DNA from: Hyalella azteca
Taxonomy: Eukaryota > Arthropoda > Malacostraca > Amphipoda > Hyalellidae
Length of the DNA: 64,000 bases
NCBI RefSeq assembly: GCF_000764305.2
Contig: NW_025936504.1
Coordinates: 124,001-188,000, forward strand
Direction of reading: 5' to 3'
Shown: positions 45,661 through 57,488 of the stretch, in pieces
How the letters are laid out: every line of letters begins with the position of its first letter
How positions within the stretch are numbered: the stretch's first letter is position 1
Translations under genes and position numbers: made by a program
Notes under the pieces: generated by a model
The model's input: only the letters and a program-made list of their open reading frames with translations
The model's database searches: none
What the model was told of the DNA's origin: nothing

Positions 45661-48600
45661 AAGTACGACGGCCACGCTGCTCACAGTTCACCTTTAAGAG
45701 GACACGTGTCGGCACCGAAATTTACCTAAAAATTTCTTGCCCGATATTATTCGCCACTTTAACCCTGACACTGGATACTGAAAGTATTAAGATAAACAAT
45801 ACTCAGAGAGTACACTGATGTAGCAGACCCTTTAATGGAGGTTCATTTACCAAATGAATTTTTGGTACCCATATTGAATTTTGGTACACGTGGAAATTAA
45901 AGGACAAGGAAAGCGTTAACTCTTTTATTGCAGTGGATCCGCAAAATGAAGTGATTCGCAAACGGAAACGATAAGCTTGATGTGGAACGCATTTTAATAT
46001 ACGCAGATATAAGTTTTGGTTCGAACATTAGAAGTCGAGAACACAATATTGAAATTCAAATGAATCAGTCACTGTTTCAAGTTTGAACGTCTCTCTCTCT
46101 CTCTCTCTCTCTCCAATTCTCACCATATATTGCCGGTTGCAACCGAGCGCAATGATTAAGGGCAAATCAGCTCAAATAAACAGAAACGGCAGGGTTGAAG
46201 ATTATGTAGAAGCGGTTGGGTGGATTCTTATCTGAACGAGACGGATAAACAGTTTACGCCTAAAAATAAAGAATGCAAGTTATAAAGCAATGGATTTCAG
46301 TATGATTCGCAAGAAAATTAAGAACAATAACACTTGCAGGATAATCAAGATAACTAACCTATGTGTTTCCGTTGAGGAATCCTAGACGAGAGTTCTCGCG
46401 TAGAGAACTATGTGAAAGAAATTCGTGAAAACAATAATAGGAGTGTTCGCTCGTACTTAAAGAGAGTTAAGCGCATGCAAGCATGCAAGTTAATCCACAG
46501 CACTCGCGGCTAGTGACAAAATCGGTTGAACCACGGAGCTCCAAGGAGCCAATAGCCCTACTGGTTTCAACCACTGGCGGAAGCCAGCACAGTTATATCT
46601 TAAACGAGCGAACACAGAAAATGCATTTATATGCAACAAAACAAAATGAAATTAACACTCTCGCACAAACTCAAATTAGGGAAAAGAAAAGCAAGATTTA
46701 GGACAGGTAGTAATACTGTTTGACCAGGAGGTCTTTTCACAGGTAAGGTTCAAGTCATAATAAACACGATTGAGCTAATGAGCGTCGACTTTGCCTCCTA
46801 ACACGAGACAAACGATTAGCGTATAAACAATAATGACGTAATTAGATAATAAATTTTAACACCCACACGAGACTGATCTCGAACATTGGACTGTGAATGC
46901 ATGATAATTAGATAAAATTTTAAAATTGAAGCTTAAATTAAAATTATCACGATGGTTCCAGGTATGTGAGTGAGGTTATAAGAATGTAGTGTTTTTTAGC
47001 TATATATTTTTGTAATGCATTAGATTTGATTCGTGCTCTTATGCGTCTGAAAATAAAACTTACAAGCAACTGATAACTGAAAAATTTTCAACAAAATGAA
47101 ATAATTAAACGCATCGCAATAGACTGACTAATCAGCGTCCAACTGATATTCACTGAAATGAACATCTCTGTCTTCAAGTCAGTTGAGTTTACCAGCTGCT
47201 GCTGTTTATAATTATGTAATCTGTGCGTAGGATAGACGAGCAACTGTGCATGTATTCTACACACAGAAAAATGGATAGGGCAAATTTTCAAAATGGTGAC
47301 ACATTTCCTGCACGTAAAACCAATACGAAATTTTTCCAGGCCTAACTGGGTCAGTATGACACACACAAGTGTAAAGAGACAAAGAGTATAAACAGGTGCT
47401 CGCTATAAGGCTTGATCTTGGATCGCCAGTCACGAATTAATGCTTCATTGTGGCTCCATTCAAGCGATGAATTGAAACGAATTCATTAAGCTTAGCAAAA
47501 CATTTGTAATACGAAATTCTTTCAATCGAAAGTCAATTTTTCATCATAGTTCGAAATTAATTAATGGCTTCTGAAAACAAAAGTAACCCGGCGAGTGTTC
47601 ATACAAGAAGCTCACTCATCAATGTATCTTGCTAATTAAAACTGGTTGACAATTAGCGGACGAGTTAATGAGAATCGAGCTAATTAGGTAGTATTTCATC
47701 AACCCACGTCAGTATAAATACGAACGAATTACGTCAACCGTGCCAATGTAATACGATACGCTTTGTTCTGTGATCTCGTGAAACTGAATTTATTTAGATA
47801 CACGATTCATGCACACAGCGGTTTAGAATGCGAATTGGAATGGGAATTGGCGAGCGAGTTTCGCCTGATCTGTCTTGAAAACACGGATTTCAATTCAACA
47901 ACTTTTCGCTCAGAAAAACACTCTCTAGCTGCTGTTGATCCTTGTTAACAACTTACGTTCTCTATTTAGGGAAATTAATAAAATCACAAAGTAACATAAA
48001 AAATCATAGGATATGAGAAACATTCAACTCTATCATACATTTTTCAATTCATTTTAAAACGGAGAGAAAAAACAGCTCTAGACGATAAAAAACGATTTCC
48101 TTTCATTACCTGAACGTAAGTTAAAGTTCCATTTCGTATCTTCCAAAAAAATATTTTTATTCGAACACTGTAGCATTCAACTACTGTAGCTTATAATTTC
48201 AATACTTTTTATTGTTAGTTTCTCGTAATAATCTATTACATCTTACGAATTGAGGTAGTTTCATCCCAATTTCCGCATAACAAACTACCATAGCTCCAAC
48301 TTCCGTACGTTTCCATCCCTATTTCTGGTGTCCCCGGAATAAATTTTTGTCCATCTCACGGATTCCAAATGTCAAATATCCCAAAAAACTCCGCGTGACT
48401 GGAAGGAGGGCTTGAGTAATCATGGTCCGAAATTGAAATGCCAGTCTTGTAACCTTCGGACGAATCGGAATAAGCAACTTTTGTGGTGCGTGGCTCATGA
48501 AAACTGCCTATCCCAATCTCGATGGGTCATCACAAACTTTTTGAGCTTGTTCTCGTCGGGGACTCAAGGCTAAATTGGGAAACCTTGCTTGAAAACAGCG

Positions 48601-49514
48601 GGTGGACAATGGTGAAAAAAATTTATGTGCTGTGGAGGACATAAAGCTTTTTCCAGATAGATTTTGTTATCGCGTCAAGTCATTTGCGTGGCCGAAATGA
48701 AACCATCACTGTACGGCTGTGTCAACTGCACTACGTGTTTATAAAAGAGATTATGCAGAGGGAATATATCTGTTGTTTCTCATTAATCGTCGGTCACTGT
48801 GAGCTTTGTGTAATGTGAAGGACAGCCAGCTGTCAAGTGTTAAAGCTTCAAAACAGTGAACTAATCCATGGAAATTGAATGTACCGTTCCAATGTTACCG
48901 TTCTATATGGCCTATACACGGGGCAATAAGCAGGTCAAGTGACCAACTAAAATTAAGCCCCCCGATGCGCTCAAAATTATGACAGCTAAGTTTCATATCG
49001 AGTAAAGGCGCGCTTACATTCAAGTTTGTTATATTTCATGAATTCACTGCCATTCATCAAAGGACATTAAATGTAACGTTAGTTATTTTATTTTAATTTA
49101 TTTTATTCGTGTAAATCCAGGCACAAGTTACCAAAAATTTGATGTATAATTTCTGCCTAATGTTCTTCTTTGCTGCAGCCCTGAATTTCTTTCTCCCTAG
49201 AGCAACTCGCGTTTCTTTCGTCTTCAGATAAGACTAGCACTAATGATGGTTAATGTATTACTAACCAAATTTCAACTTTTATTTTCATCAATGTGGAGCG
49301 AGGCATCGAAAAAATACTCAACCTGATGTACTAAAATATTATTTTGACTGAATAACGGAACCTTTTGATCTCGTAATGAAAGGCTTTGGGATATCGCCAA
49401 ATATCCCCGGACAAAAAGCAAAACAAAAGATTCTTATTTGCACCTAAGCAACACCATGACATTTATGAATGAAATTTGATTTCACGGTTCGTTTGATTTT
49501 CCCGGACAATCAGC
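45661..49514. other. Unique DNA with one dinucleotide run
   Basis: No gene is recognised. A (CT)n run lies at 46091-46113. Frames at 46483-46701 and 47088-47366 lack known motifs. Confidence 0.45.
46091..46113. repeat. (CT)n microsatellite
   Basis: About 11 CT units without interruption. Confidence 0.98.
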
Positions 49515-49699
49515 AAAAAAAAATATAATTCAGTACTCACTGCAGTGAGTGACAGAGAGCGCATTTTCTCGTCGACGAAAACGTACAGTCACGGACGACA
49601 GACAGACAGACGGACAGACGGACAAACGGACAGACGGACGGACGGACATGGCGAGCACAATAGCGCATTTTTTCCATAAAGGAGAAAATGCGCTAAAAA
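49515..49699 (+). mobile_element. Dispersed element, copy E (longest)
   Basis: It reads from an A-run with ATATAATTCAGTACTCAC, the palindrome CTCACTGCAGTGAG, and the left arm AGCGCATTTTCTC (49558-49570) followed by TCGTCGACGA. Next come the longest GGAC/AGAC core in the window (about 49593-49647), GGCGAGCACAATAGCGC, and the right arm GAGAAAATGCGCT (49682-49694), ending in AAAAA. It is a lone copy with no visible duplication of its flanks. Frames with Thr-Asp-Gly-Gln repeats cross it on one strand and Ser-Val-Cys repeats on the other. They are artefacts. Confidence 0.9.
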
Positions 49700-52600
49700 T
49701 GGAGTTGTCTGTAAGTGCTCGACGTTCCGCGCGTGCCGATGCTTCATTTCGACTGCGCAGGCGCGCAGATTGCCGCCTATTATGAGATTGCCACAGGCGC
49801 AGGCAGACTTCCATGAAGTGATTCATCTCGAGGAGGCGCCTGCTCTCGCAAGCCTGAATGCTTGAGCTCGAGTAATCCCGAGCTCTGCGGGTTTCAGTGG
49901 TGGACAGAAATTTGGGCTTATTTGTGTTGCGTAGACAAGCTACTTAAGCCGGTATGCAAGGCTGGCTCTTCAGAAGCATTCGCGAGTCAAAGCGCGAAAA
50001 GGAGGTGTTTTCATGGCCTGTTTTTTTCAATGGGAAATAGAATTAGCTTCTCAGGGCTGTTTTAATCTCAAGGTGCTTCGTGAAAAGGAATGTTGATAAG
50101 GAGAACAAATTGAGTGGTCTGTTCGCTTGGAATCTTGAAAAAATAGTTTGCAAAGCTTAGTGTAAATCTTTTAAAATTGTATGAAAGTGTATTCATGCAG
50201 AATTTAATGGAATGAGGGTAAGTTGATAACCTGACATTATTTACAGTCAGGGTTGCCATTGCTATTTAAAGGCTGGAAGTCAGTTTGCGACTGCAGATCT
50301 CATCCATTATGATGTTTATTTGCTGCAGGTGACACGAATATAAAAATTAATCTTTGCATTATTGATCTCATCTCAACTGAGCTTATAAGAGGATTGTTAA
50401 AATAATGGTGATGGCAATACTGAATTATGTAGTCTGTGTATATGAGTGAGAATCGGATGCATGTAATATTTTTAAGAGAAGACGTGTCCTAATAGTATGG
50501 ACATAATTTTCCCATTAAATTATGCGTCTTGTCATGTTAACAAGGCGTCAAGTTATTTTTTTTTTCAATATTGTAATTGATAATTATTTATGATTGGAGA
50601 GCGGTCCTTTACTCATAATGAACGCCAGATAAGTTAAAATGTAGAGTCAAATTTTCTTATAAAAAAGTACAATGATTTTTTCTTAGTTCTTATGTTTGGT
50701 TTCTCAATATTTTACTCCTCTACACGTACAAGAAATGAAACATTCCATTTAATTCAGCATAGAAATTCAGTATTAGCCAGCCGAGCCACCGCCTCTATTT
50801 CTCAGGCACAGTTTCTTATAGCAATCGTAAATAGCTCAGTACTCAGCGTAAAATATTTATGAGTGAGCAATTTAAAGCCCAGCCATCTTTTTATGCCTAA
50901 CTCACGCAGTGAGTAGCTCACTCTTTCAATCCGCCCTGCAAAGTTGAGCTGTAAAACTGCAGTGCTCCAGCGGGACATGAATTACTCGATGGTCCGACTG
51001 GGAATTTCCCTAAAACGACTTTTGGAACTCGAGTTTGGAGTCATGGCTCTGAATTTTGCGCCTCTACTTCAAAAATTCATGCTGAGCATGTAAATGTAAT
51101 TTGATCGACAGGTATCATTATAGTTCAAAGCCGAATAGGAAAAATTTACCTTGGGCTCAAATTTCGATTTCAAATGGCATTTCCAATGTCATCAGTTGCT
51201 CGGCAAGTGCACTAGGATAAGATTTTTTTACGAGTTATAAGTCACACAGACATAAATATATATGATTTTCAGTACAAGATGGCTAGTTTATTTAAGGAAT
51301 TCCCTCCAATACAACCGACGAATCCATGTCTTTTAATTTAAATCTCATCATTTGAGTCATACACGCAGTTTACATCGTTAGTTATGTTTACGGCGCCAGC
51401 ACTTTCGTTTCCAGAGTGAAATTCATCCAAATACACTGAATTTGACTGTGACATGAATATTATCATGAATCAAAAGTTGCCTGCCTCAAGCTATTCAGAC
51501 CTTTACTTTCTCACTCACTGTTGAGTGATTTACTCACTCACTCAAGATTTACTTTCTCACTGGTAATGATATTCACTTTTGGGGATAAAATAGATTAGTG
51601 CTGCGAACACAACTCTTTGAGAAATATTCCTGATATGCATCGTTTAGATAAATCTATTTTAATACAATGTGATCGTTCCATCACTCTATCTTTTCATATA
51701 TCTTCACAACTAATTACCACTCATGTTCATTCAAGCGAAAATGTACTTGCTGCGCGTCAAGTTTATTTTATACCCGCGATATTAAAGACTGCCATGGAAA
51801 TGTGGAGGCGAGTCGGAGCGTGACGGCCTAACACAAATCTAGCAATGCCCAACTTATGCCAGTTGCAGACGAAGACAAAGAAGCCTCAGCTATTATGCAA
51901 ACAAGCCCAGAATATTAAGCGCTCTTTTGGCCAAGCTGCCTGTATTTTGCAGGCACTGAAAAAGTATTGGTGAACTCATTCTCTCTCTCACGCTAAGTCT
52001 CAACGTGCGCAGTGATCTAAAGTAAGCCAGATAAAAAAATTATTCTCTCGGAATTCATAATTCACTTTACTCAGAATTTATTAATTATCTACTGAATTAA
52101 TTTCTACAATTTGTTCAAAGTTGTCACGTGAGTTTTTAAATTAACCCCAGCAAGTCTGCTCACGTGAAGTGGAAATGCTTACTTGCAGAAAATTTAAAGT
52201 TCATGTAAAGTTCAAGCGAAAATCGCATGAAGTATAAAGTTTCATAAAAGTTGAAGAACCTCTAAGAGGCTTAACTCCAACAAATTACATAGAAAAACTG
52301 CTTTATTAATCAAATCCCGCGGTTTGATCCTCCGACGTTGAGTGGGGAAGAAGAATCCAGCTAATTAATCGGATGCCGAGCGTTGCATTCCAGCCATGTT
52401 TTATGACGGCAATGAAAATGTCTGTAAAACTTGGAGCGGCGAGGGAGAAGAAGGAAGGCTTGAAGTAAAAAATATTACAGCACCATGAATGCTACCCTAG
52501 ATGAACTGATTTACTCACGAGATGAACTATAGTAGAAGTCCGTATAGACTCTGAGATAATATCAGTTAATAATCTTCGGCGATTGCTTTGAATATTGGAC

Positions 52601-53184
52601 TGAAAATATTTCAAATTTACATCTCATATTCTCGTTACTGACTAACATCTTCTTAAAAATAGATTTGTACTTTATATCAGAAAGAAATCTCAGAATAAAA
52701 TTCCTATGGTTTACATTCTTTGTTTGTAATAATTACGCAAAAAATAATTGAAAACAGTTTCAATTATAGAATAACTTTTTCTAGCGCACTAAGATAGTAA
52801 GTAATCTGCAGTTGTAGAGACACGCGTACGTCGTATACATAAGAACATGAAAATGTCGTTAGGTACCAAGAAACAGCGGCAAAATCATCACGAAATGATG
52901 ACCGTGATTTTCAAATTTTGTATGCAGCTCAAGATGAGCCATTGAAACTGCATTTAAACCAAACAGGAGGTGATAGCTGGCAACTATGGCGCTTTAATTG
53001 CTTCCAGACTCCAGAGCCGCTCAAAACTCTATTTTTTTAATCACGTATAGTGCTTAAAAAGCGATAGAAAAGTGACCAAACATCGCAATATTAGAGACTA
53101 AAAGAGGTTCCTTTCGTATATAAACAACACGATTAATAATGTTTAACAGCTTCCCTCTCGCACGTGAAAATCTTCACCCTTATG
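49700..53184. other. Unique DNA
   Basis: No gene is recognised over about 3.5 kb. A GC-richer patch follows element E (49715-49900). Clusters of the word CTCACTCA occur at 51510-51560. Confidence 0.5.
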
Positions 53185-53893
53185 TCTAAAAAACGACACA
53201 CTTGAATATTAATAACACCACTCTTATGCTTACAACACAATACCCCATTGTGCTCTAGCCACATCCTTTTCGCCCCAAACAATTTCCAGCTTGTGCTTAA
53301 ACAAAGCACCGCTTATTCCTCATGCAGTAGCCTCCTATTGTACATAAAAAACCCTTCCTTGCACAAAAATAACGTCCTGGTTCAGGCTGGTTGTACCCTG
53401 CGCTGCTCATGTGTCTAACAACGCCACCCTTAGTGCCTAATCAACGCCCAATATTATTGTACCCAGACAACGTTACTATTACGTTAGTCATGTACCTAAA
53501 CTATGTACCTACCATCATGACCCTAAACGACGCCATCCCTTAGCCTTAAAAACGTGTGTACCTAATCAACGCCTGGTTGTACCTTAATTAAACCGCCTCC
53601 CTTTCAGCCTAAGCAATTTTAGGTTGAACTCTAACAACTCTGCACTTAATTAAACACTTACTTTACACATTCACTGTACCTTAACAACGCCACCATTTGC
53701 CAATATAACAACGCTTGGTTGTACCTTTACAACGCCTACTCATTAGCCCTAAAAACAATTAGTAATACTCAAACAACACCAACCCTTGAGCATCAACAAC
53801 GCTTGGTTGTACCTAAACAACACCAACCTCTAGCCTATGGAACACTTGCAACTAAACAACGTCACCCACTTAGCCTCAACAACGCCCTTACGA
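53185..53893. repeat. Old, strongly diverged array (about 43-bp unit)
   Basis: The phrases AACAACGCCACCCTTAGCC and AACGCTTGGTTGTACCTAAA alternate throughout, with many substitutions and indels. They are clearest at 53410-53470, 53520-53600 and 53690-53890. The plus strand is G-poor and rich in A and C. A 68-codon frame at 53719-53925 lies inside and repeats the same words. Confidence 0.75.
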
Positions 53894-54701
53894 TGAGAGA
53901 AGGCGCTAAGTCCTTCGAAGGCTGAGACTCCGGCACCGCTCAGCGCAACCACGTTTATATTTTTCCATTTGCGACATATTGACGTTTTTTGAGGCTCGCC
54001 ACGAACTTGTTCAAGTGACTCAGTTGGGACCTAAAGTTGTCGCAGGCACAATTTATTGCCTTGCCGCCCAGCAAACTCGGGTGAGGCGTTTAGAAGAAAA
54101 ACAAAAACTGCTGTGTATCTGACGCATTGCTGGGCGAGAGGAGTTTCTTCCTTTCCAGATAAGTTGGCGGAACGCTTGAAAAGTTCTTGTCTGGTTAAAA
54201 AGATTTAAAAATAAATACACCAGATTTGCATGTGCTATAAGGACATGTGTACTTAATCGTAGTGCAGGTTAATTTGGAAGGGGAATAAGTAGGTTTTCAA
54301 GGATTTTTTTTACAGAATTATGTGTTATTCAGCATCTATCACTAAAGAGTTTTACTTACTTTTATAACACATTCAAACCATATTAAAACCTTTGCTGATT
54401 GATATTTATATTTCTTTCATATAAATCATTCACTCTGATCAACTAACTTGCATTATTTTGGGTTTTAATATGATGTTTTTTTAATAGGTGAAGCGATAAT
54501 TCTTTCATATCAGTAGGCGACGTTGATGCAAATTTCAATTTCATAGAACATGACAGTTCTCATATTGAAAATCCGCGAGCGCGGTCTCCGGACCTTCGGA
54601 ACACGGAAGAGCCGTCACGTGGTAGAATTATGTGCCTCTGGTAAACAAATCCACGCTGTCTCGGCAACACAGTTTGCATCCAAGACGTGTCGGAACATCC
54701 G
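53894..54701. other. Unique DNA
   Basis: No feature is recognised, apart from a GC-rich patch at 54570-54625. Confidence 0.5.
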
Positions 54702-54908
54702 TCATTTTTTATTGCATCCTTTCTGAGAACATTGCAAATCTGACGCTGCAGGCGCCTCCATATAGCAGCTAACCGTGCAAACTCGATGTTGGATGGCCTC
54801 CATGTCGTCGTGTGAAGCAGCGAACGTTAAGTCCGTGATGTAGCACTGCATCGCAATGAGCTGCAACCAAAGTGCAAATTTGGTGAGTGAAATTATCATG
54901 GTTGTAGG
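54702..54908 (-). CDS. Candidate exon for a small secreted Cys-containing peptide
   Basis: A minus-strand frame of 65 codons (ATG at 54899-54897, stop at 54704-54702) begins with a plausible signal peptide. It has a short basic start (MIISLTK), a hydrophobic core (FALWLQLIAMQCYITDLTFA) and a likely cleavage before ASHDD. The mature part would be about 38 residues with four Cys (C-x3-C, then C-x4-C) and a basic end. The ATG context (ACAACC before ATG) is favourable. Nine bases upstream, TTCTTTTAG (AG at 54910-54909 on the minus strand) could be a splice acceptor, so the ATG would open a second exon. I recognise no family. No poly(A) site or further exon is evident, apart from an AATAAA that overlaps the stop region. 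A chance frame remains possible. Confidence 0.3.
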   Translation of the reverse strand, partial: PTTMIISLTKFALWLQLIAMQCYITDLTFAASHDDMEAIQHRVCTVSCYMEAPAASDLQCSQKGCNKK

Positions 54909-54910
54909 CT

Positions 54911-56842
54911 AAAAGAACTTGATGATATACGCTGAAATTGAAGCGTAAAAGTCATCTAGAGAAACGTATGACAAATCGTGGAGCGAATCTGTTTTATTCA
55001 GTTCGAGTTTTTATTAGATATGTTTTTTTGGCTCATATACGAGCGATTGCTGGGCATTTCTCCCCGTACATATTATTCCTCTGCCATAATTTACGACAAA
55101 TTTTAGTAATGAATTTACGGCTGTAGTTGAATTGTTTACATTTTTGCATTTCATTGGCATTTCATTTCTTTGCACGTCTTTTTTTAATTTAAAAGCGGTC
55201 CTTAATTAAAAAACATGCCTCGTAGACTGAAAAAGTAACTAGATAGCGTCGGTGTTTTAAGAATTCGGAGCACTCATTAACCATTCACATGAGAATAATT
55301 TTGAGAGAACATTGAAAAAGTCAATACAAAAGCGTCAATGACATCAAAAATAGAAAATAGCGAGCACAACATCGAATGGGAAGTGTGGCTTTGTTGTACA
55401 AGTAAGAATTGCCGCCAAAAGGAAAATGCTCACTTTAATGCCAGATAAGGATCAGTACATTTATTTTCGTCAGAGACCGCATCTGTGGAGTATGTCCAGA
55501 TGTTGTTACGCAGAGTTTCAAAAGATGTAAAGCTATAGGTAACTAACTTTCATAATTTATTTAATTTCCTCCAGCAATACATCGGTTCGACGCCATTTGA
55601 AATACGCAATACATCGGTTCAATCATATTTTCGTGGTTATATTTCTCACCTGCTGTCCATAACTTTTAAAACAATATTTGATGTACCATAAAGCTTCTAT
55701 AAGTAATTTATAATTATTGTATTGCAAAGGCTAAGAGAAACAATAAAAACACCGATCGTGCAAGTTGCTCTTAGAAAGGATACTGATTTTATAAATTTCC
55801 TCTTCTATCTGATAACTGGATTACTCCCATAGTGTACAAAAATCTAGAGCTGAGAAAATGCTATTCGTGCACACGATTCAATGAATAGTATTTGATTCGC
55901 AGTGATTTTTTCCCGAAATTTTTTAATATATTCTCATATCAGCATGTTGTATATTGAATGGAAACTAACTTTGTAACATCAGATGAAGTTTGTAGAAATG
56001 CCAAGGTCGAGAAGTCTACGCGAGGTTCCCTCAGAATATTTCCACTTTTGTTTACTACATTTAGTGTCAATTTAGGAGCCTGGTCGTCCCATGCAAATCG
56101 GAAGTTCTGCTGAGCATTGAGATTTGCCACTTAGCGCGGGAAAAATCTTGGATACTTTGCGGCACGGCTTGAAAGTGAAAGACATCAGAGGTTGTCCTTC
56201 TGCTCTCTGCAATAACACAATGTTAATGCGACGAGTCTACAAATATAAAATAAATGACAGATATTTATGCCATATGGGCGGTTGATGACACATATATATA
56301 CATGATGCCATATAGGCGGCCATATGGTAGGTTCAAGAAAACAAGTTAGTCTAATTTGCAATTCATTGTAGAAAATATTCTTTCATCCATACTTGTAATG
56401 CGAGTTGCTGTCGTGCCTACCGATGTTTAGTATCTACAAAATCGCTGGTTGCCCTTTACTAAATTCAGGACTCTTTGGCATTAAAAACGAATTGAATGTC
56501 TGCCATTAACAAACTAAAAACTCGTGTACGAATATCGAAGAATATCGCATTACCTTACGGTCGAATATCCAGCTTGACGTTGACAAAGCTTACGCCGCAA
56601 GACCGTTCAACATAGCGGTCGAGCCCTCGGTTTCTGGTGTTCTCGAAGGCCGCACGCAAGATCGAGAGGCCGGCTACTCTCAGGAATTATACGGAATGCA
56701 TTACCGACCCAACCCTGTTAAAAGTTAGAGAAATTTATAGCCTGATGATGGATGGCCACCCGTCAGCCGGCGCTGAGTCGCCCGGCTATTCTGGACGAGG
56801 AAAGCCGGCAGATCTGCGTGAAGTAAGTGCACGGGGGCACAG
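54911..56842. other. Unique DNA upstream of a promoter-like site
   Basis: No gene is recognised. A 35-bp near-repeat (GCAATACATCGGTTC) occurs twice at 55576-55625. The last 250 bp is GC-richer and holds a 70-codon plus-strand frame (56637-56849) with no known motif. Confidence 0.45.
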
Positions 56843-56873
56843 TATATAAACCTGCCCTGTCGTCAGGTCAGTT
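56843..56873 (+). promoter_or_regulatory. Core promoter candidate: TATA box and initiator
   Basis: TATATAAA at 56843-56850 is followed by TCAGTT at 56868-56873, an arthropod-type initiator. The initiator A at 56870 puts the TATA box at -27, a few bases closer than usual. A GC-rich segment precedes it. The first downstream ATG (56933) opens only 12 codons, so any gene would need splicing or a later start. Confidence 0.35.
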
Positions 56874-57211
56874 ACGCTCGTATTGGTCAAGTGTACACGC
56901 CGCAGGAACGTCTGTGTAGTTTCTGAGGTCAAATGCTGTTGAGTGAACTGGGAATTATATTTATTAAACGATAACAGAGGAATGCCATGCGATTGTTAGT
57001 GGGGAATTTATTTTGACATCGGATCAATAGTGTAAAGCATAGAATAACGTATCGAAATATAATATCATTTGTTGTTAATTGTTTGTTTTTCATTAAGTTG
57101 AGATTGCTCTTTAACATGATGTTGAGAATAACAGCTCGAAAAACTGATCGAAACGCAATTCTCTAGTTGCATCTAAATCCTTTGGAAACGGGGAAACATA
57201 TTTCTTTCTGA

Positions 57212-57488
57212 GCGATAACTGCGCTGGTGTAGCTGTGGGAGAACTGATCGCTACAGTAGCGATAACTGCGTTATTGTAGCTGTGGGAGAACTGATCGATG
57301 CATTGGCGGTAAATGCGTTATTGTAGCTGTGGGAGAACTGATCGCTACGATAAATGCGTTATTGTAGCTGTGGGAGAACTGATCGCTGCAGTAGCGATAA
57401 CTGCGTTATTGTAGCTGTGGGAGAACTGATCGCTGCAGTAGCAAAAGCTGCGCTGGTGTAGCCGTAAGAAAAGCTGTTTGTTGCAATA
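57212..57488. repeat. 47-bp minisatellite, about six copies
   Basis: The unit reads GCGATAACTGCGTTATTGTA then GCTGTGGGAGAACTGATCGC and TGCAGTA. One copy (near 57345) lacks the CTGCAGTAGCG part, and the last copy is diverged. GGGAGAACTGATCG is the most constant stretch. Confidence 0.95.
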
